Shown in pieces: positions 17,160 to 25,958 of a stretch of DNA of 61,373 bases. The translations under genes and the position numbers were made by a program. The notes below the pieces were generated by a model. That model had not been told where the DNA came from and did no database searches. It worked only from the letters and a program-made list of their open reading frames with translations. Position 1 is the first letter of the stretch, and each line of letters opens with the position of its first letter. The DNA is from Pleurocapsa sp. MO_226.B13. GTDB taxonomy: Bacteria > Cyanobacteriota > Cyanobacteriia > Cyanobacteriales > Xenococcaceae. The stretch is taken from contig JASJEI010000009.1 in NCBI GenBank assembly GCA_030064795.1, positions 1 to 61,373 on the forward strand, given 5' to 3'.

Positions 17160-18260
17160 GTGGGATTTTCATTTGAATGTCAGGCAAGCTGTAGTCATAC
17201 TAATGCTAGGGCAGGAATCTTTCATACCCCTCACGGCATTGTAGAGACTCCCCGATTTATGCCCGTTGGGACTCTGGCAACGGTAAAAGGTATTGTTCCT
17301 CAACAGCTAAAGGATGCCAATGCCCAAATGATTTTGGCAAATACTTATCATCTTCATTTGCAGCCAGGAGAAGATGTAGTCGGAGAAGCAGGAGGATTGC
17401 ATAGTTTTATGGCTTGGCAGCAGCCAATTTTAACTGATTCAGGAGGATTTCAGGTTTTTAGCCTTAGCCAACTGCGTTCTATCACCGAAACAGGGGTTAC
17501 CTTTAAATCTCCCCGTGACGGCAGCATCATTGAAATTAGCCCAGAAAAATCGATTCAGATCCAAAATGCTTTGGGCGCAGATGTAATTATGGCGTTTGAT
17601 GAATGTCCTCCTGCGGACGCGAGCAAAGAGCAAGTACAAGCAGCCACAGACAGAAGTTATCGCTGGTTAAAAAGATGTATTGAAGCACACCAGAATCCTA
17701 AAAGACAGGCTTTATTCGGGATTGTCCAAGGAGGGATATATCTAGATTTACGTACTAAGGCAGTAGAACAACTAACGGAATTAGACTTACCTGGATATGC
17801 TATCGGTGGAGTGAGCGTAGGAGAAACTCCAGAATTAATCAATGCTACGGTAAAACACACTGCTCCTTTATTACCTGTTGATAAACCCCGTTACTTAATG
17901 GGGGTGGGAACTTATCGAGAGATGGTACAGGCGATCGCTTCGGGGATAGATTTATTTGACTGCGTGATTCCCACTCGTTTCGGTCGTCATGGTACGGCAC
18001 TAGTACGGGGAGCGAGAATTAATATTAAAAATGCTCGCTACAAACGAGACTATCAACCCTTGGATGAAACTTGCTCTTGCTATGCCTGTCAAAACTTTAG
18101 TCGGGCATATCTCAATCATCTGGTGCGATCGCGAGAAATGCTGGGCTACATGATGTTATCGCTGCATAACGTCACTGAATTAATTCGTTTTACCCAGCAA
18201 ATCCGCGCCTCAATCTTCGCAGGTACTTTTGTGACTGAGTTCGCCACCTGGCTGGAATAA
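17160..18260 (+). CDS. tgt: tRNA-guanine transglycosylase (queuine tRNA-ribosyltransferase)
   Basis: 366 residues starting with GTG at 17160, matching the family N-terminus GFSFECQ. The catalytic pocket is visible: [11 protein letters not shown] (Asp near residue 95), [20 protein letters not shown] and the zinc site CSCYACQ with a downstream His (AYLNHL). It replaces guanine-34 of GUN anticodon tRNAs with a queuosine precursor. The length is normal. The only start codon in the right place is GTG, with a weak ribosome-binding site, which suggests modest translation. Confidence 0.96.
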   Translation: MGFSFECQASCSHTNARAGIFHTPHGIVETPRFMPVGTLATVKGIVPQQLKDANAQMILANTYHLHLQPGEDVVGEAGGLHSFMAWQQPILTDSGGFQVFSLSQLRSITETGVTFKSPRDGSIIEISPEKSIQIQNALGADVIMAFDECPPADASKEQVQAATDRSYRWLKRCIEAHQNPKRQALFGIVQGGIYLDLRTKAVEQLTELDLPGYAIGGVSVGETPELINATVKHTAPLLPVDKPRYLMGVGTYREMVQAIASGIDLFDCVIPTRFGRHGTALVRGARINIKNARYKRDYQPLDETCSCYACQNFSRAYLNHLVRSREMLGYMMLSLHNVTELIRFTQQIRASIFAGTFVTEFATWLE

Positions 18261-18374
18261 TTATTGATAAGCGATCGCGCGATCGCACTAGAGAAAGAAA
18301 TTCTAAAACGCTGTCTAAAGCTTTGAGGGTTCTACTAAACTTACAGGTAGAATTGGTGCTGATATTAGAAACTT

Positions 18375-19961
18375 ATGGATAATCTCAAACTTTGGCAACG
18401 TTATCAAGACTGGCTTTACTACGATGAAGATTTAGAATTCTATTTAGATATTAGTCGGATTGACTTTGATGATGCTTTGCTTGAGAAGCTCAAACCTAAA
18501 TTCGACAAGGCATTTAAAGATATTGATGCATTAGAAGGTGGTGCGATCGCCAATCCCGACGAAAATCGCATGGTAGGTCACTATTGGTTGCGCGACCCAG
18601 ATCTTGCTCCTACAGACGAACTAAAACAGGATATTATCGATACCAACAACAGCGTCATCGAGTTTCAACAGAAAGTTCATAATGGTGAAATTAAACCCCC
18701 CACTGGCGGTAAGTTTACCGATATTCTTTCTATCGGTATTGGCGGATCGGCTTTAGGGCCTCAGTTTGTCGCCCAGGCTTTAGCACCAAACGATCCACCC
18801 CTGAAGATTCATTTTATTGATAATACCGACCCCCAAGGGATCGATCGAGTTTTGGCTGGAATTGAGGATCTCAAAACTACTTTAGTCTCGGTTATCTCTA
18901 AGTCTGGTGGTACGCCCGAAACTCGCAACGGGATGTTGGAAGTCAAAAAGGTCTATACCGACCGCAACCTCGATTTTGCTGCTCATGCTTTTGCTATTAC
19001 TGGCAAAGGAAGCAAACTAGAAGCGATCGCCGAACGAGAAGGTTGGTTGGCTATTTTTCCCATGCGTGATTGGGTAGGGGGACGAACTTCTGAATTGTCT
19101 CCAGTAGGGTTGGTTGCTGCTGCTTTACAGGGGATAGATATTAAAGCCATGTTGGAGGGAGCAAAGGCAATGGATGCTCTAACTCGCAAGCATAGTCTTA
19201 AAGACAATCCTTCGGCATTATTGGCAATGGCTTGGTATGCAGCAGGAAACGGCAGAGGCGAAAAAGATATGGTGATTCTGCCCTACAAAGATAGTCTTTT
19301 GCTCTTTAGTCGCTATCTTCAGCAGTTGATTATGGAGTCTTTAGGTAAGGAAAAAGACCTCGATGGCAATGTGGTCAACCAAGGTATTGCTGTCTATGGC
19401 AACAAAGGCTCGACGGATCAACACGCTTATGTTCAGCAACTCAGAGAAGGGGTTAATAATTTCTTTCTGACCTTTATTGAAGTTTTAGAAGATCGGACGA
19501 GAGATTTTGTGGAAATCGAACCAGGGATTACTTCTGGAGATTATCTCAAAGGATTTTTACTGGGGACTCGTACTGCCTTAAATGATAAAGACAGAGGTTC
19601 GATTACTATTACCATCCCCGAAGTAAACGAACGCATTGTCGGGGCGTTAATTGCCCTCTATGAAAGGGCTGTCAGTATCTATGCTTCTTTGGTCAATATC
19701 AATGCCTATCACCAGCCAGGGGTAGAAGCAGGTAAAAAAGCTGCTGCATCAGTTTTAAATATCCAAAAACAAGTCGTAGAAGCTCTCAAACAAACTGCCT
19801 CTCCTCTTTCTCTGGAAGAATTAGCCAGCAAAGCTAATGTTAGCGATGAAATCGAAACCGTTTACAAAATTGTGCGTCATCTAGAGGCAAACAAACGCAA
19901 TGTAGCGATCGAGGGTGATATCGGCGTACCGAGTACCATTAAAATCGCTTGGCAAGGGTAA
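18375..19961 (+). CDS. pgi: Glucose-6-phosphate isomerase
   Basis: 528 residues. PGI motifs: [31 protein letters not shown], the signature [28 protein letters not shown] with the catalytic Glu, and the C-terminal helices. It interconverts glucose-6-phosphate and fructose-6-phosphate in glycolysis, gluconeogenesis and the oxidative pentose phosphate cycle. The length is the cyanobacterial type, slightly shorter than the 550-residue E. coli enzyme. It lies 114 bases after tgt on the same strand. Confidence 0.97.
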   Translation: MDNLKLWQRYQDWLYYDEDLEFYLDISRIDFDDALLEKLKPKFDKAFKDIDALEGGAIANPDENRMVGHYWLRDPDLAPTDELKQDIIDTNNSVIEFQQKVHNGEIKPPTGGKFTDILSIGIGGSALGPQFVAQALAPNDPPLKIHFIDNTDPQGIDRVLAGIEDLKTTLVSVISKSGGTPETRNGMLEVKKVYTDRNLDFAAHAFAITGKGSKLEAIAEREGWLAIFPMRDWVGGRTSELSPVGLVAAALQGIDIKAMLEGAKAMDALTRKHSLKDNPSALLAMAWYAAGNGRGEKDMVILPYKDSLLLFSRYLQQLIMESLGKEKDLDGNVVNQGIAVYGNKGSTDQHAYVQQLREGVNNFFLTFIEVLEDRTRDFVEIEPGITSGDYLKGFLLGTRTALNDKDRGSITITIPEVNERIVGALIALYERAVSIYASLVNINAYHQPGVEAGKKAAASVLNIQKQVVEALKQTASPLSLEELASKANVSDEIETVYKIVRHLEANKRNVAIEGDIGVPSTIKIAWQG

Positions 19962-20076
19962 TCTTAGCATTGGTGATTTTGTAATATAGTCATACTAATT
20001 CTTGCCTATTAATTGGAGACTTTGTAGTAGCGCGTCTAGATTAATTTGTTGGGTAGTAAAAGTAGTAAAAATTAAT

Positions 20077-20101
20077 GTAATGTGGGCAATGCCCACATTA
20101 C
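20077..20101. repeat. 11-bp stem hairpin repeat, GTGGGC-AAT-GCCCAC core
   Basis: GTAATGTGGGC at 20077-20087 pairs exactly with 20091-20101 around an AAT loop, 116 bases after the pgi stop. The core GTGGGCAATGCCCAC is a dispersed intergenic hairpin I recall from several cyanobacterial genomes. No U-run follows, so it is more likely a REP-like repeat than a classical terminator. Confidence 0.65.
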
Positions 20102-20232
20102 TAAGTCAACCCAATATCTGACACGCTTTAAATGTTGTATTGGAAGAGTCCACAGATAAACGCAGCCTGTAGCAGATAATTTGTCTGCTCGCTCGATACT
20201 CTTAGGTTTTTGATATCTAAAGGAACTATATT

Positions 20233-20280
20233 AACGAAACAATGTCTATTTTTTTTGGCGATCGCTTCTTAAATATTTTT
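20233..20280. repeat. 48-bp direct repeat, copy 1
   Basis: This stretch, beginning AACGAAACAATGTCTATT, matches 21061-21108 at about 43 of 48 positions in the same orientation. The pair flanks the cytochrome b561-like gene. Confidence 0.8.
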
Positions 20281-20305
20281 CAGATCGATAATTCTGTCTG
20301 GATGC

Positions 20306-20878
20306 TTAGCTTAATTTTTGGCTCTTTTGTTTTGTAATTCGTCGCCAAAATCCTTTCACTACTTTTCTTTGGTCGAGCGCGTGCAAAATAATAAAAGCTA
20401 AGAAAGTATACGCTAGCCAAAAATGAATACTTCTACCCAATTCAACCAAAGCACTATTTTGAGGAAACAGATCGGGTAAAGTTATTCCAAAAAAGCGCAC
20501 GTTACCACTTCTAAAAGAGTTAGAAAAGAAGAAACCACTAACGGGAACCGCCCACATAAATAGATAAAGAGAGGTATGGAGTGCAAATTTTCGCATCCAT
20601 TCGGGACTATACTTAGGCAGACGTTTGGTGTATTTCTTCCACCATACCCGCAGCAAAGTTAAAATTCGCCAGGTTAATAACGCCATTGTCAGCACTCCCA
20701 CAGATTTATGAAAGTCATAAAGAAGGTTGCGCCCTAATAATTCTCTGGGTAAACGTGCCATGAAAGTCCCACCAACAAAAAGGATGATGTAGCAGTAGAA
20801 CATCCACCAGTGAATAGACATCAAGTTTTTGTAAGCGGAATTTTTTTTTGGTTTAGTAGTTCTTGAAGCTTGACTCAT
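20306..20878 (-). CDS. Cytochrome b561-type diheme membrane protein
   Basis: 190 residues, four membrane helices. Candidate haem-ligating His residues are found in SIHWWMFYCYI (helix 1), DFHKSVGVLTMALLTWRIL (helix 2), LHTSLYLFMWAVPVSG (helix 3) and SIHFWLAYTFLAFIILHAL (helix 4), the arrangement of bacterial b561 and Ni-hydrogenase cytochrome b families. It would move electrons across or within the membrane; partner and substrate are unknown. The GGAAAAACAATG context gives a usable ribosome-binding site. The gene sits alone between direct repeats (20233-20280 and 21061-21108). Confidence 0.85.
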   Translation of the reverse strand: MSQASRTTKPKKNSAYKNLMSIHWWMFYCYIILFVGGTFMARLPRELLGRNLLYDFHKSVGVLTMALLTWRILTLLRVWWKKYTKRLPKYSPEWMRKFALHTSLYLFMWAVPVSGFFFSNSFRSGNVRFFGITLPDLFPQNSALVELGRSIHFWLAYTFLAFIILHALDQRKVVKGFWRRITKQKSQKLS

Positions 20879-21179
20879 TGTTTTTCCTCTTGTCTTGGGG
20901 TGAAACTTTTATGAAAGCTTTTTTAGAATTGTTGCTGGAAAAATTTTTCTGGTAGTGACAGATAACTTTATACAGGAGTAAATTGCTATTGCAAAAGCTC
21001 AATCATTTCTTTTACCGTTCAGCAATCTACCCAGAACTGAGCAAAACAAGTAACTCTACTAACGAAACAATGTCTATTTGTATTGACGATCGCTTTTTAA
21101 GTATTTTTTAATATTTTTTTGCATCTAAATTATAGGTAATTCTGAGAATCTAAGTAGTATCATTTGGATACTAAAATAA
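20879..21179. other. Intergenic region carrying direct repeat copy 2
   Basis: 301 bases between two minus-strand genes. The only structure seen is the second copy of the 48-bp direct repeat at 21061-21108. The region should contain the promoter of the b561-like gene. No open frame is convincing. Confidence 0.6.
21061..21108. repeat. 48-bp direct repeat, copy 2
   Basis: Partner of 20233-20280, with the same start AACGAAACAATGTCTATT and about five substitutions. The distance between copies is about 830 bases. Confidence 0.8.
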
Positions 21180-24100
21180 CTAGATCTCGATCCCTTTTAA
21201 TTTGTAAGTCATGATTTTGTAGATATTAATGTTGTCGATCTTTTCAAGTTCTGACTTGGTTTCTCTTTCTAGAGCATCAACAACACGATCGAGTTGTAGG
21301 TTTAAGTCACTTTCGAGCTTCAGATTACACTCTTCTCCTTGTGCTTCATAACAACGCATAATTAATTCTCGTTCGATAGAAAACTTTAATGCCATGAGAA
21401 TTAAGTTATCTGCTGATAAGTTCAATAACTGACTGACAGGCGGTAGATTATCTGCTTGTCGAACAAGATTTCGCTCGATTGATACTGTTTGCAGGGGAGT
21501 ATTTAATTCATATCCTTTCTGTACTGTTTTAGCTTCTCGCCAACTATTTTGATGGGGATAAATGGCATAGGTAAAATGATGAATTCCGCGATCGCTTTCG
21601 GGATCTGGCCACAAAGGAGAACGTAATAATGTTAGTCTTAATTGACTGGGTTTGGCATCGTAACCATGTTTACAATCGTTGAGCAAACTCACTCCATAAT
21701 TTTCTGATTCAGCGGTTAAATCTGCCCAATTTAATGCGGATACTTCCCATTTGGCTCGTTCTGCTGATGTCTGAGGACGAGTGGTTCTAGTAATTGTGCC
21801 ACAGGGGATTTCATAGGTTACATAATCGCTGGTTAGATTAAGAGGAAATGCCACCTTGACCATAGTATGAGTTTCTTGCCAATCTACCTGATTGACTATT
21901 TTTAAAAGAGGTGAATTCCACTCTAAAATATAGTCTTGAATAAAAGTCGATTGATTTAATTTTTTGATTACTCTAATGCCTCTGGTTAAACCAGCTTGTA
22001 TCCATTCAATCGAATCTAGTTCGGGATCTGGTAATCGTTTTTGTTCGTATTCTGGATTGATATTCCAAGCATCCCAATATTGTCCCTTATCGATAAATGC
22101 CTCTAGTTTATTTCCCTGCCCTGATAAAATTTCTCGCTCGTTTCTGCGATCGAGAATACTATCTATATTTCCCGTTTGCGGATTAATAACTACTTTTAAA
22201 AATGTATTTACTAATTCATAATCGACACATTTATCTTCTATAACTCCCGTAACTTTTGCTCTTTTTGACCAACACAACCAATAAAGACGATAGCCTACAG
22301 CGGGAATATTTTGAGCGAAAAAAGTTAATTTTTTTCCCTGCTGCTTGCTTGCTAAAGATGTCTTGTTTCCCGATTCGTCACAGATCCAAAAAGATAAATC
22401 ATTATTTTGGATCGCTCGATCTTCGATAGTTACCTCTTGCGATCGCTGCCAATTTAGTGAGTTAAACACCACTATCGGTTTAGCATCGGCTTGGGTCGGG
22501 TTCGGTAGACCGATGCTGGAGGCGATCGCTTTTAATGCCGAAGATAATAAAGTTTCTCCGATGGCAATTGCTGCTTCCCAATCTTGGTTGGCTTCTACAA
22601 ATACTTCGGGGATAGATGTCCCAGGTAAGATATCGTGAAATTGATTGAATAATACTTTCTTCCAAGCGACTTCTATTAGTGTTTGCCCTAAAGGACTAGC
22701 TGAGTCCGAAGGACTTGCTACGCAACCGCGTCGCCAATCCTCTTGACAAACACCTTCTTTTCGTAATATCTTACTCATATTGGAAAATAGTGGCTGCAAA
22801 GCGAACCTACCTTCACAGAGTAAAGTTGCCAAACTCGACCACAACTCCGCCTCATAAAGAAGTCTTTCACAGTAACGATTGTATTTTTTTTGTTCTGCAC
22901 GAACGCTATAGCAACCGCGATGCAATTCTAGATATAGTTCGTCTTTCCAGGTAGGAAATTGGGAGACTGGGGGACTGGGAGAGGGGGAGATTTTATTTAG
23001 ATAGTCAATCGCCTTGGTAAATTTAATTTCAGGGAAAAAGGGGGAGTTATGCCATTTTGCAGCAACTTCTAACATATCTCTGGTTGGGCCACCGCCATGA
23101 TCGCCTACTCCTGGTAGCCAAAAGATATCTTGTAAACCCGTTTGAGTTTCCCAATCAAGAGCGTAGTCAGTCATCGTAATTGGGTTAGTATCCATAACTC
23201 CCGTAACATTAGGGGGAGACATCAGGGTAAGTAGCCTCGTCCCGTCGGGAGACTCCCACCAAAAACAACCGTGGGGAAACTCAGTCGTATCGTTCCAGTG
23301 GAGTTTACCCGTAACAAAATACTCAATACCGCATTGCTTTAAAATCTGAGGAAGTTGCCAAGTAAAACCAAAACTGTCGGGTAGCCAAGCAACCTTACAT
23401 ATGTCGCCAAACTTCTCTTGATAGTATTGTTGTCCGTAAAGTAATTGTCGAATTAATGACTCGCCACTAACCAGGTTAGTTTCAGGTTCGATCCACATTC
23501 CCCCCAACAATTCCCATTGATTTAATCCGACCGCATTTTGGATCTGGGTAAATAACTCAGGGCGATCGCTTTCGATCCATTGATATAAAGCAGGGCTAGT
23601 ATGACCAAAAGTTAAAGCGGGGAAATTTTGTTGTAAGCTAAAGACAGATTCAAAAGTACGCTGGGCTACTTCCTTGGTTTCGGTTGTCGTCCATAGCCAA
23701 GCCATATCTAAATGAGCGTGACCGAGTAAATTAAAGCAACGCTGTTTAATATTTTCCGCTAGGGGTAAGAGGTTCGATCGCAATTCTTGTAAATCGTATG
23801 CGAACCTGTCAGAATTTCTAATATTGTGCCAATTAAACTTATCTAACTCCGTTGCTAATATCTGTAGGAGTTCGGGTTCAAACTGAGTCAGGTATTTAGA
23901 TAAAACTGTAAGTTCATCAGCTACAGTACCAGGATCGATATTGTCGGGTAAATATAACTTCTCGTAAAGCAAATGCGATCGCATTAACGCGCCAATGTCA
24001 TGATTGGGACTAACCAGACGGATAGTAATTAAATATTCCTGTTGCGATCGAGCATTGTCTGTAATTAGTACCCGTGCTGAAGAATCAAATAAGTCGCCTT

Positions 24101-24374
24101 GCTGTAATAATTCTCCATTAATAAATATTTGAGCATCTTCGGCCCACCAAGTTAAGACCAAACGCAAACTTAACCCCGATATTGGGTAGTCGTCTAATGT
24201 AGTGGGGATAACAATCTTTTGTGCCAACCACTTAACCTGTCTTCCTTGTGGAAAAACCAGATAGCCTTTCTCGTTAGGAGGGACAATGGGACACTCTTCG
24301 AGATCGACCAGAGCTAAATTCTTGTTTAGATTAACAATATTTAATAAAGCTAGATCGCGCCAACTGTGTTGCAC
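21180..24374 (-). CDS. Glycoside hydrolase family 38 alpha-mannosidase
   Basis: 1064 residues from a GTG at 24374. GH38 motifs: GHAHLDMAWLW (zinc site, near residue 220), WLPDSFGFTWQLPQI (nucleophile Asp), GVGDHGGGPTRD, and LFNQFHDILPGTSI closing the middle helical domain. The C-terminal beta-sandwich follows. It should hydrolyse alpha-mannosidic bonds; with no signal peptide it is cytosolic. The frame stays open upstream of the GTG for another 30 or so codons, and the residues there (IIEQFTTKLRQQVQLEV) look like the family N-terminus. A good AGGAGA lies at 24450-24455 but no ATG/GTG/TTG follows it before 24374, so the true start may be a rare codon near 24437-24443. A palindromic repeat is inserted in frame at about 22692-22740. 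Confidence 0.93.
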   Translation of the reverse strand: MQHSWRDLALLNIVNLNKNLALVDLEECPIVPPNEKGYLVFPQGRQVKWLAQKIVIPTTLDDYPISGLSLRLVLTWWAEDAQIFINGELLQQGDLFDSSARVLITDNARSQQEYLITIRLVSPNHDIGALMRSHLLYEKLYLPDNIDPGTVADELTVLSKYLTQFEPELLQILATELDKFNWHNIRNSDRFAYDLQELRSNLLPLAENIKQRCFNLLGHAHLDMAWLWTTTETKEVAQRTFESVFSLQQNFPALTFGHTSPALYQWIESDRPELFTQIQNAVGLNQWELLGGMWIEPETNLVSGESLIRQLLYGQQYYQEKFGDICKVAWLPDSFGFTWQLPQILKQCGIEYFVTGKLHWNDTTEFPHGCFWWESPDGTRLLTLMSPPNVTGVMDTNPITMTDYALDWETQTGLQDIFWLPGVGDHGGGPTRDMLEVAAKWHNSPFFPEIKFTKAIDYLNKISPSPSPPVSQFPTWKDELYLELHRGCYSVRAEQKKYNRYCERLLYEAELWSSLATLLCEGRFALQPLFSNMSKILRKEGVCQEDWRRGCVASPSDSASPLGQTLIEVAWKKVLFNQFHDILPGTSIPEVFVEANQDWEAAIAIGETLLSSALKAIASSIGLPNPTQADAKPIVVFNSLNWQRSQEVTIEDRAIQNNDLSFWICDESGNKTSLASKQQGKKLTFFAQNIPAVGYRLYWLCWSKRAKVTGVIEDKCVDYELVNTFLKVVINPQTGNIDSILDRRNEREILSGQGNKLEAFIDKGQYWDAWNINPEYEQKRLPDPELDSIEWIQAGLTRGIRVIKKLNQSTFIQDYILEWNSPLLKIVNQVDWQETHTMVKVAFPLNLTSDYVTYEIPCGTITRTTRPQTSAERAKWEVSALNWADLTAESENYGVSLLNDCKHGYDAKPSQLRLTLLRSPLWPDPESDRGIHHFTYAIYPHQNSWREAKTVQKGYELNTPLQTVSIERNLVRQADNLPPVSQLLNLSADNLILMALKFSIERELIMRCYEAQGEECNLKLESDLNLQLDRVVDALERETKSELEKIDNINIYKIMTYKLKGIEI
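22692..22740 (-). repeat. Palindromic interspersed repeat inserted in frame in the mannosidase gene
   Basis: The minus strand reads GCGACGCGGTTGCGTAGCAA, then AGTCC-TTC-GGACT, a hairpin typical of GC-rich cyanobacterial interspersed repeats. It encodes RRGCVASPSDSASPLGQ just before the conserved VAWKKVLFNQFHDILPG, adding about 16 residues that I would not expect in the family. Confidence 0.55.
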
Positions 24375-24458
24375 TTCTAGCTGAACTTGCTGACGTAACT
24401 TAGTAGTAAACTGTTCGATGATGGCAATTGAATTAATAGTTATATTATTTCTCCTGTA

Positions 24459-24713
24459 TTAGTAATGGTAACGACACTGAACAACTACAATGCAGTCGTC
24501 TTTCACTTGATAAATGAGGCGATGTTCTTGGTTAATTCGACGCGACCAAAGTCCTGACATATCAAACTTAAGTGGTTCGGGTTTGCCAATTCCTTTAAAG
24601 GGTGTTCTTTGTGTATCTTTAATTAATTGGTTAATACGTTTGAGTATTTTTTTATCTGCCTTTTGCCAATACAAATAATCTTGCCAAGCATCATCTAAAA
24701 ACATGATGTCCAT
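24459..24713 (-). CDS. yoeB: YoeB-family mRNA interferase toxin
   Basis: 84 residues, exactly the size of E. coli YoeB and alignable throughout: DAWQDYLYWQKADKKILKRIN, GKPEPLK, LWSRRINQEHRLIY and the C-terminal CRYHY. The catalytic Glu46, Arg65 and His83 are all present. YoeB binds the ribosomal A site and cleaves mRNA. The yefM antitoxin gene lies 11 bases upstream on the same strand. The toxin stop is immediately followed by the AGGAGA that precedes the mannosidase frame, so the three genes may share a transcript. Confidence 0.95.
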   Translation of the reverse strand: MDIMFLDDAWQDYLYWQKADKKILKRINQLIKDTQRTPFKGIGKPEPLKFDMSGLWSRRINQEHRLIYQVKDDCIVVVQCRYHY

Positions 24714-24724
24714 AGAATTAAACT

Positions 24725-25036
24725 CTACTTAGCTTCACGGATATCACGATCTGCCGAACTACATTCGGCAGACGTGTCCTTGTCTTCTTCAATCAATTCT
24801 CGTTGTTGATAATTGCCCTCTTTTAATTGTTCTAGTGCTTTGTAGAGACGCTGGGCATTTTTAGGACTTCTTAGTAGGTACATGGTCTCTTCAATAGCGT
24901 TATAGTCCTCTAGAGACATCATGACTACTGGACTTTCTGACTGACGAGTAATAATAATCGGAGTATGGTCTTCACAGACTTGATTCATGACAGTTGTGAA
25001 GTTTTTACGAGCTTGGGTATAGGTAATTGCGTCCAT
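24725..25036 (-). CDS. yefM: YefM-family antitoxin
   Basis: 103 residues. The N-terminal DNA-binding fold is clear (MDAITYTQARKNFTTVMNQVCEDHTPIIITRQ, PVVMMSLEDYNAIEETMYLL), followed by the toxin-binding helix (NAQRLYKALEQLKEGNY). It is about 20 residues longer than E. coli YefM because of a charged tail rich in Glu, Asp and Lys. It neutralises YoeB and together with it should autorepress the operon promoter just upstream of 25036. Confidence 0.93.
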   Translation of the reverse strand: MDAITYTQARKNFTTVMNQVCEDHTPIIITRQSESPVVMMSLEDYNAIEETMYLLRSPKNAQRLYKALEQLKEGNYQQRELIEEDKDTSAECSSADRDIREAK

Positions 25037-25158
25037 GGGTAATTATTGAGAATCAATAATGGATAATTGTTTTATTGACTATTTTACTGTTTACGTACTT
25101 AAATGGTCAAAGTAATTGATGGCGATCGCATTTTGCAGCAGAAATCGTTAATACTTCA

Positions 25159-25659
25159 CTATATATTTTCTCTTCTGACTATTTGTAGATTAAAACCCTC
25201 TGCTTCGGTAGGAGGTTGAAAATAGCTATTTACTCGATCAAAAACCGCTTCGGTATCAAAATCTGCGCGGTTTGGTTCTGTTTTTCTCCGCTGTTTAATT
25301 TGCTTTAAACAAAGAGCGTCGCTTGCTTCAAGGTAATATAATTTATGTGGTATTTTATCTTCAGAAAATATCTCTTTAAACCAAGCTCTTTGATTATATG
25401 TATTAGCTGGAAAATCCATAACCACGGAAATACCAGAATTTAATAAATTTTGCACGTGCTTTTTTAACAAAGACTTGAGACGCGATGAATATTTTATATA
25501 ATCATCAAACACTTTAATTTCTTCAGGATAAATAGCTGACAACCATTCATCTTCAGATAATAGTATTGCATCATATTCGTTCGCCAAGGCGATCGCTTTT
25601 GTCGATTTACCCGACCCCATTTTTCCACAAAAGAATATCAACGTTCCTTGTTTGCTCAT
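25159..25659 (-). CDS. P-loop nucleotide kinase-like ATPase
   Basis: 166 residues from the ATG at 25659; a TTG one codon earlier is possible. The Walker A motif GKMGSGKST starts near residue 11, and SEDEW follows the first strand, the arrangement of AAA_33/zeta-toxin-like small kinases. A likely lid region is LKQIKQRRKTEPNRADFDTEAVFDRV. It probably phosphorylates a small molecule or nucleic acid end; the substrate is unknown. It is located 122 bases upstream of yefM on the same strand, in an accessory region, so a defence or toxin role is possible but unproven. Confidence 0.8.
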   Translation of the reverse strand: MSKQGTLIFFCGKMGSGKSTKAIALANEYDAILLSEDEWLSAIYPEEIKVFDDYIKYSSRLKSLLKKHVQNLLNSGISVVMDFPANTYNQRAWFKEIFSEDKIPHKLYYLEASDALCLKQIKQRRKTEPNRADFDTEAVFDRVNSYFQPPTEAEGFNLQIVRRENI

Positions 25660-25677
25660 CAATTTTCTCTTATTTTC

Positions 25678-25830
25678 TAGTAATACTGTTTCTCTTTAAA
25701 GTGACACTTGATATTTTGAGTTTAGATCTCACGCAGTCCTAAAGGATACACTCAATGCGACAAGTGCAAGCCGCTTCGCATAAGGCGCAGAGGCGCGAAG
25801 AAGTTAAATTTGAGAAGAGTGGATTACTCA
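25678..25830. repeat. ~150-bp dispersed repeat, copy 1
   Basis: This copy is the reverse complement of 28940-29085. Shared stretches include TTTCTCTTT, ATATTTTGAG, TTAGATCTCACGCA and GAAGTTAAATT.GAGAAGAGTG.ATT, with a more variable middle. The copy contains CTAAAGGATACAC, which recurs at 27942-27955. Confidence 0.7.
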
Positions 25831-25958
25831 ATTGTCCAAATATAAATTTTGAAAGTTTTTCGCGTTAGCTTTACCTTTATTTCTTCATACCTGATTCTTT
25901 CGTCAAGAACTCTATAACTACGAACTAGTAACTCCGAATTCCGAATTCACCTTGATTA

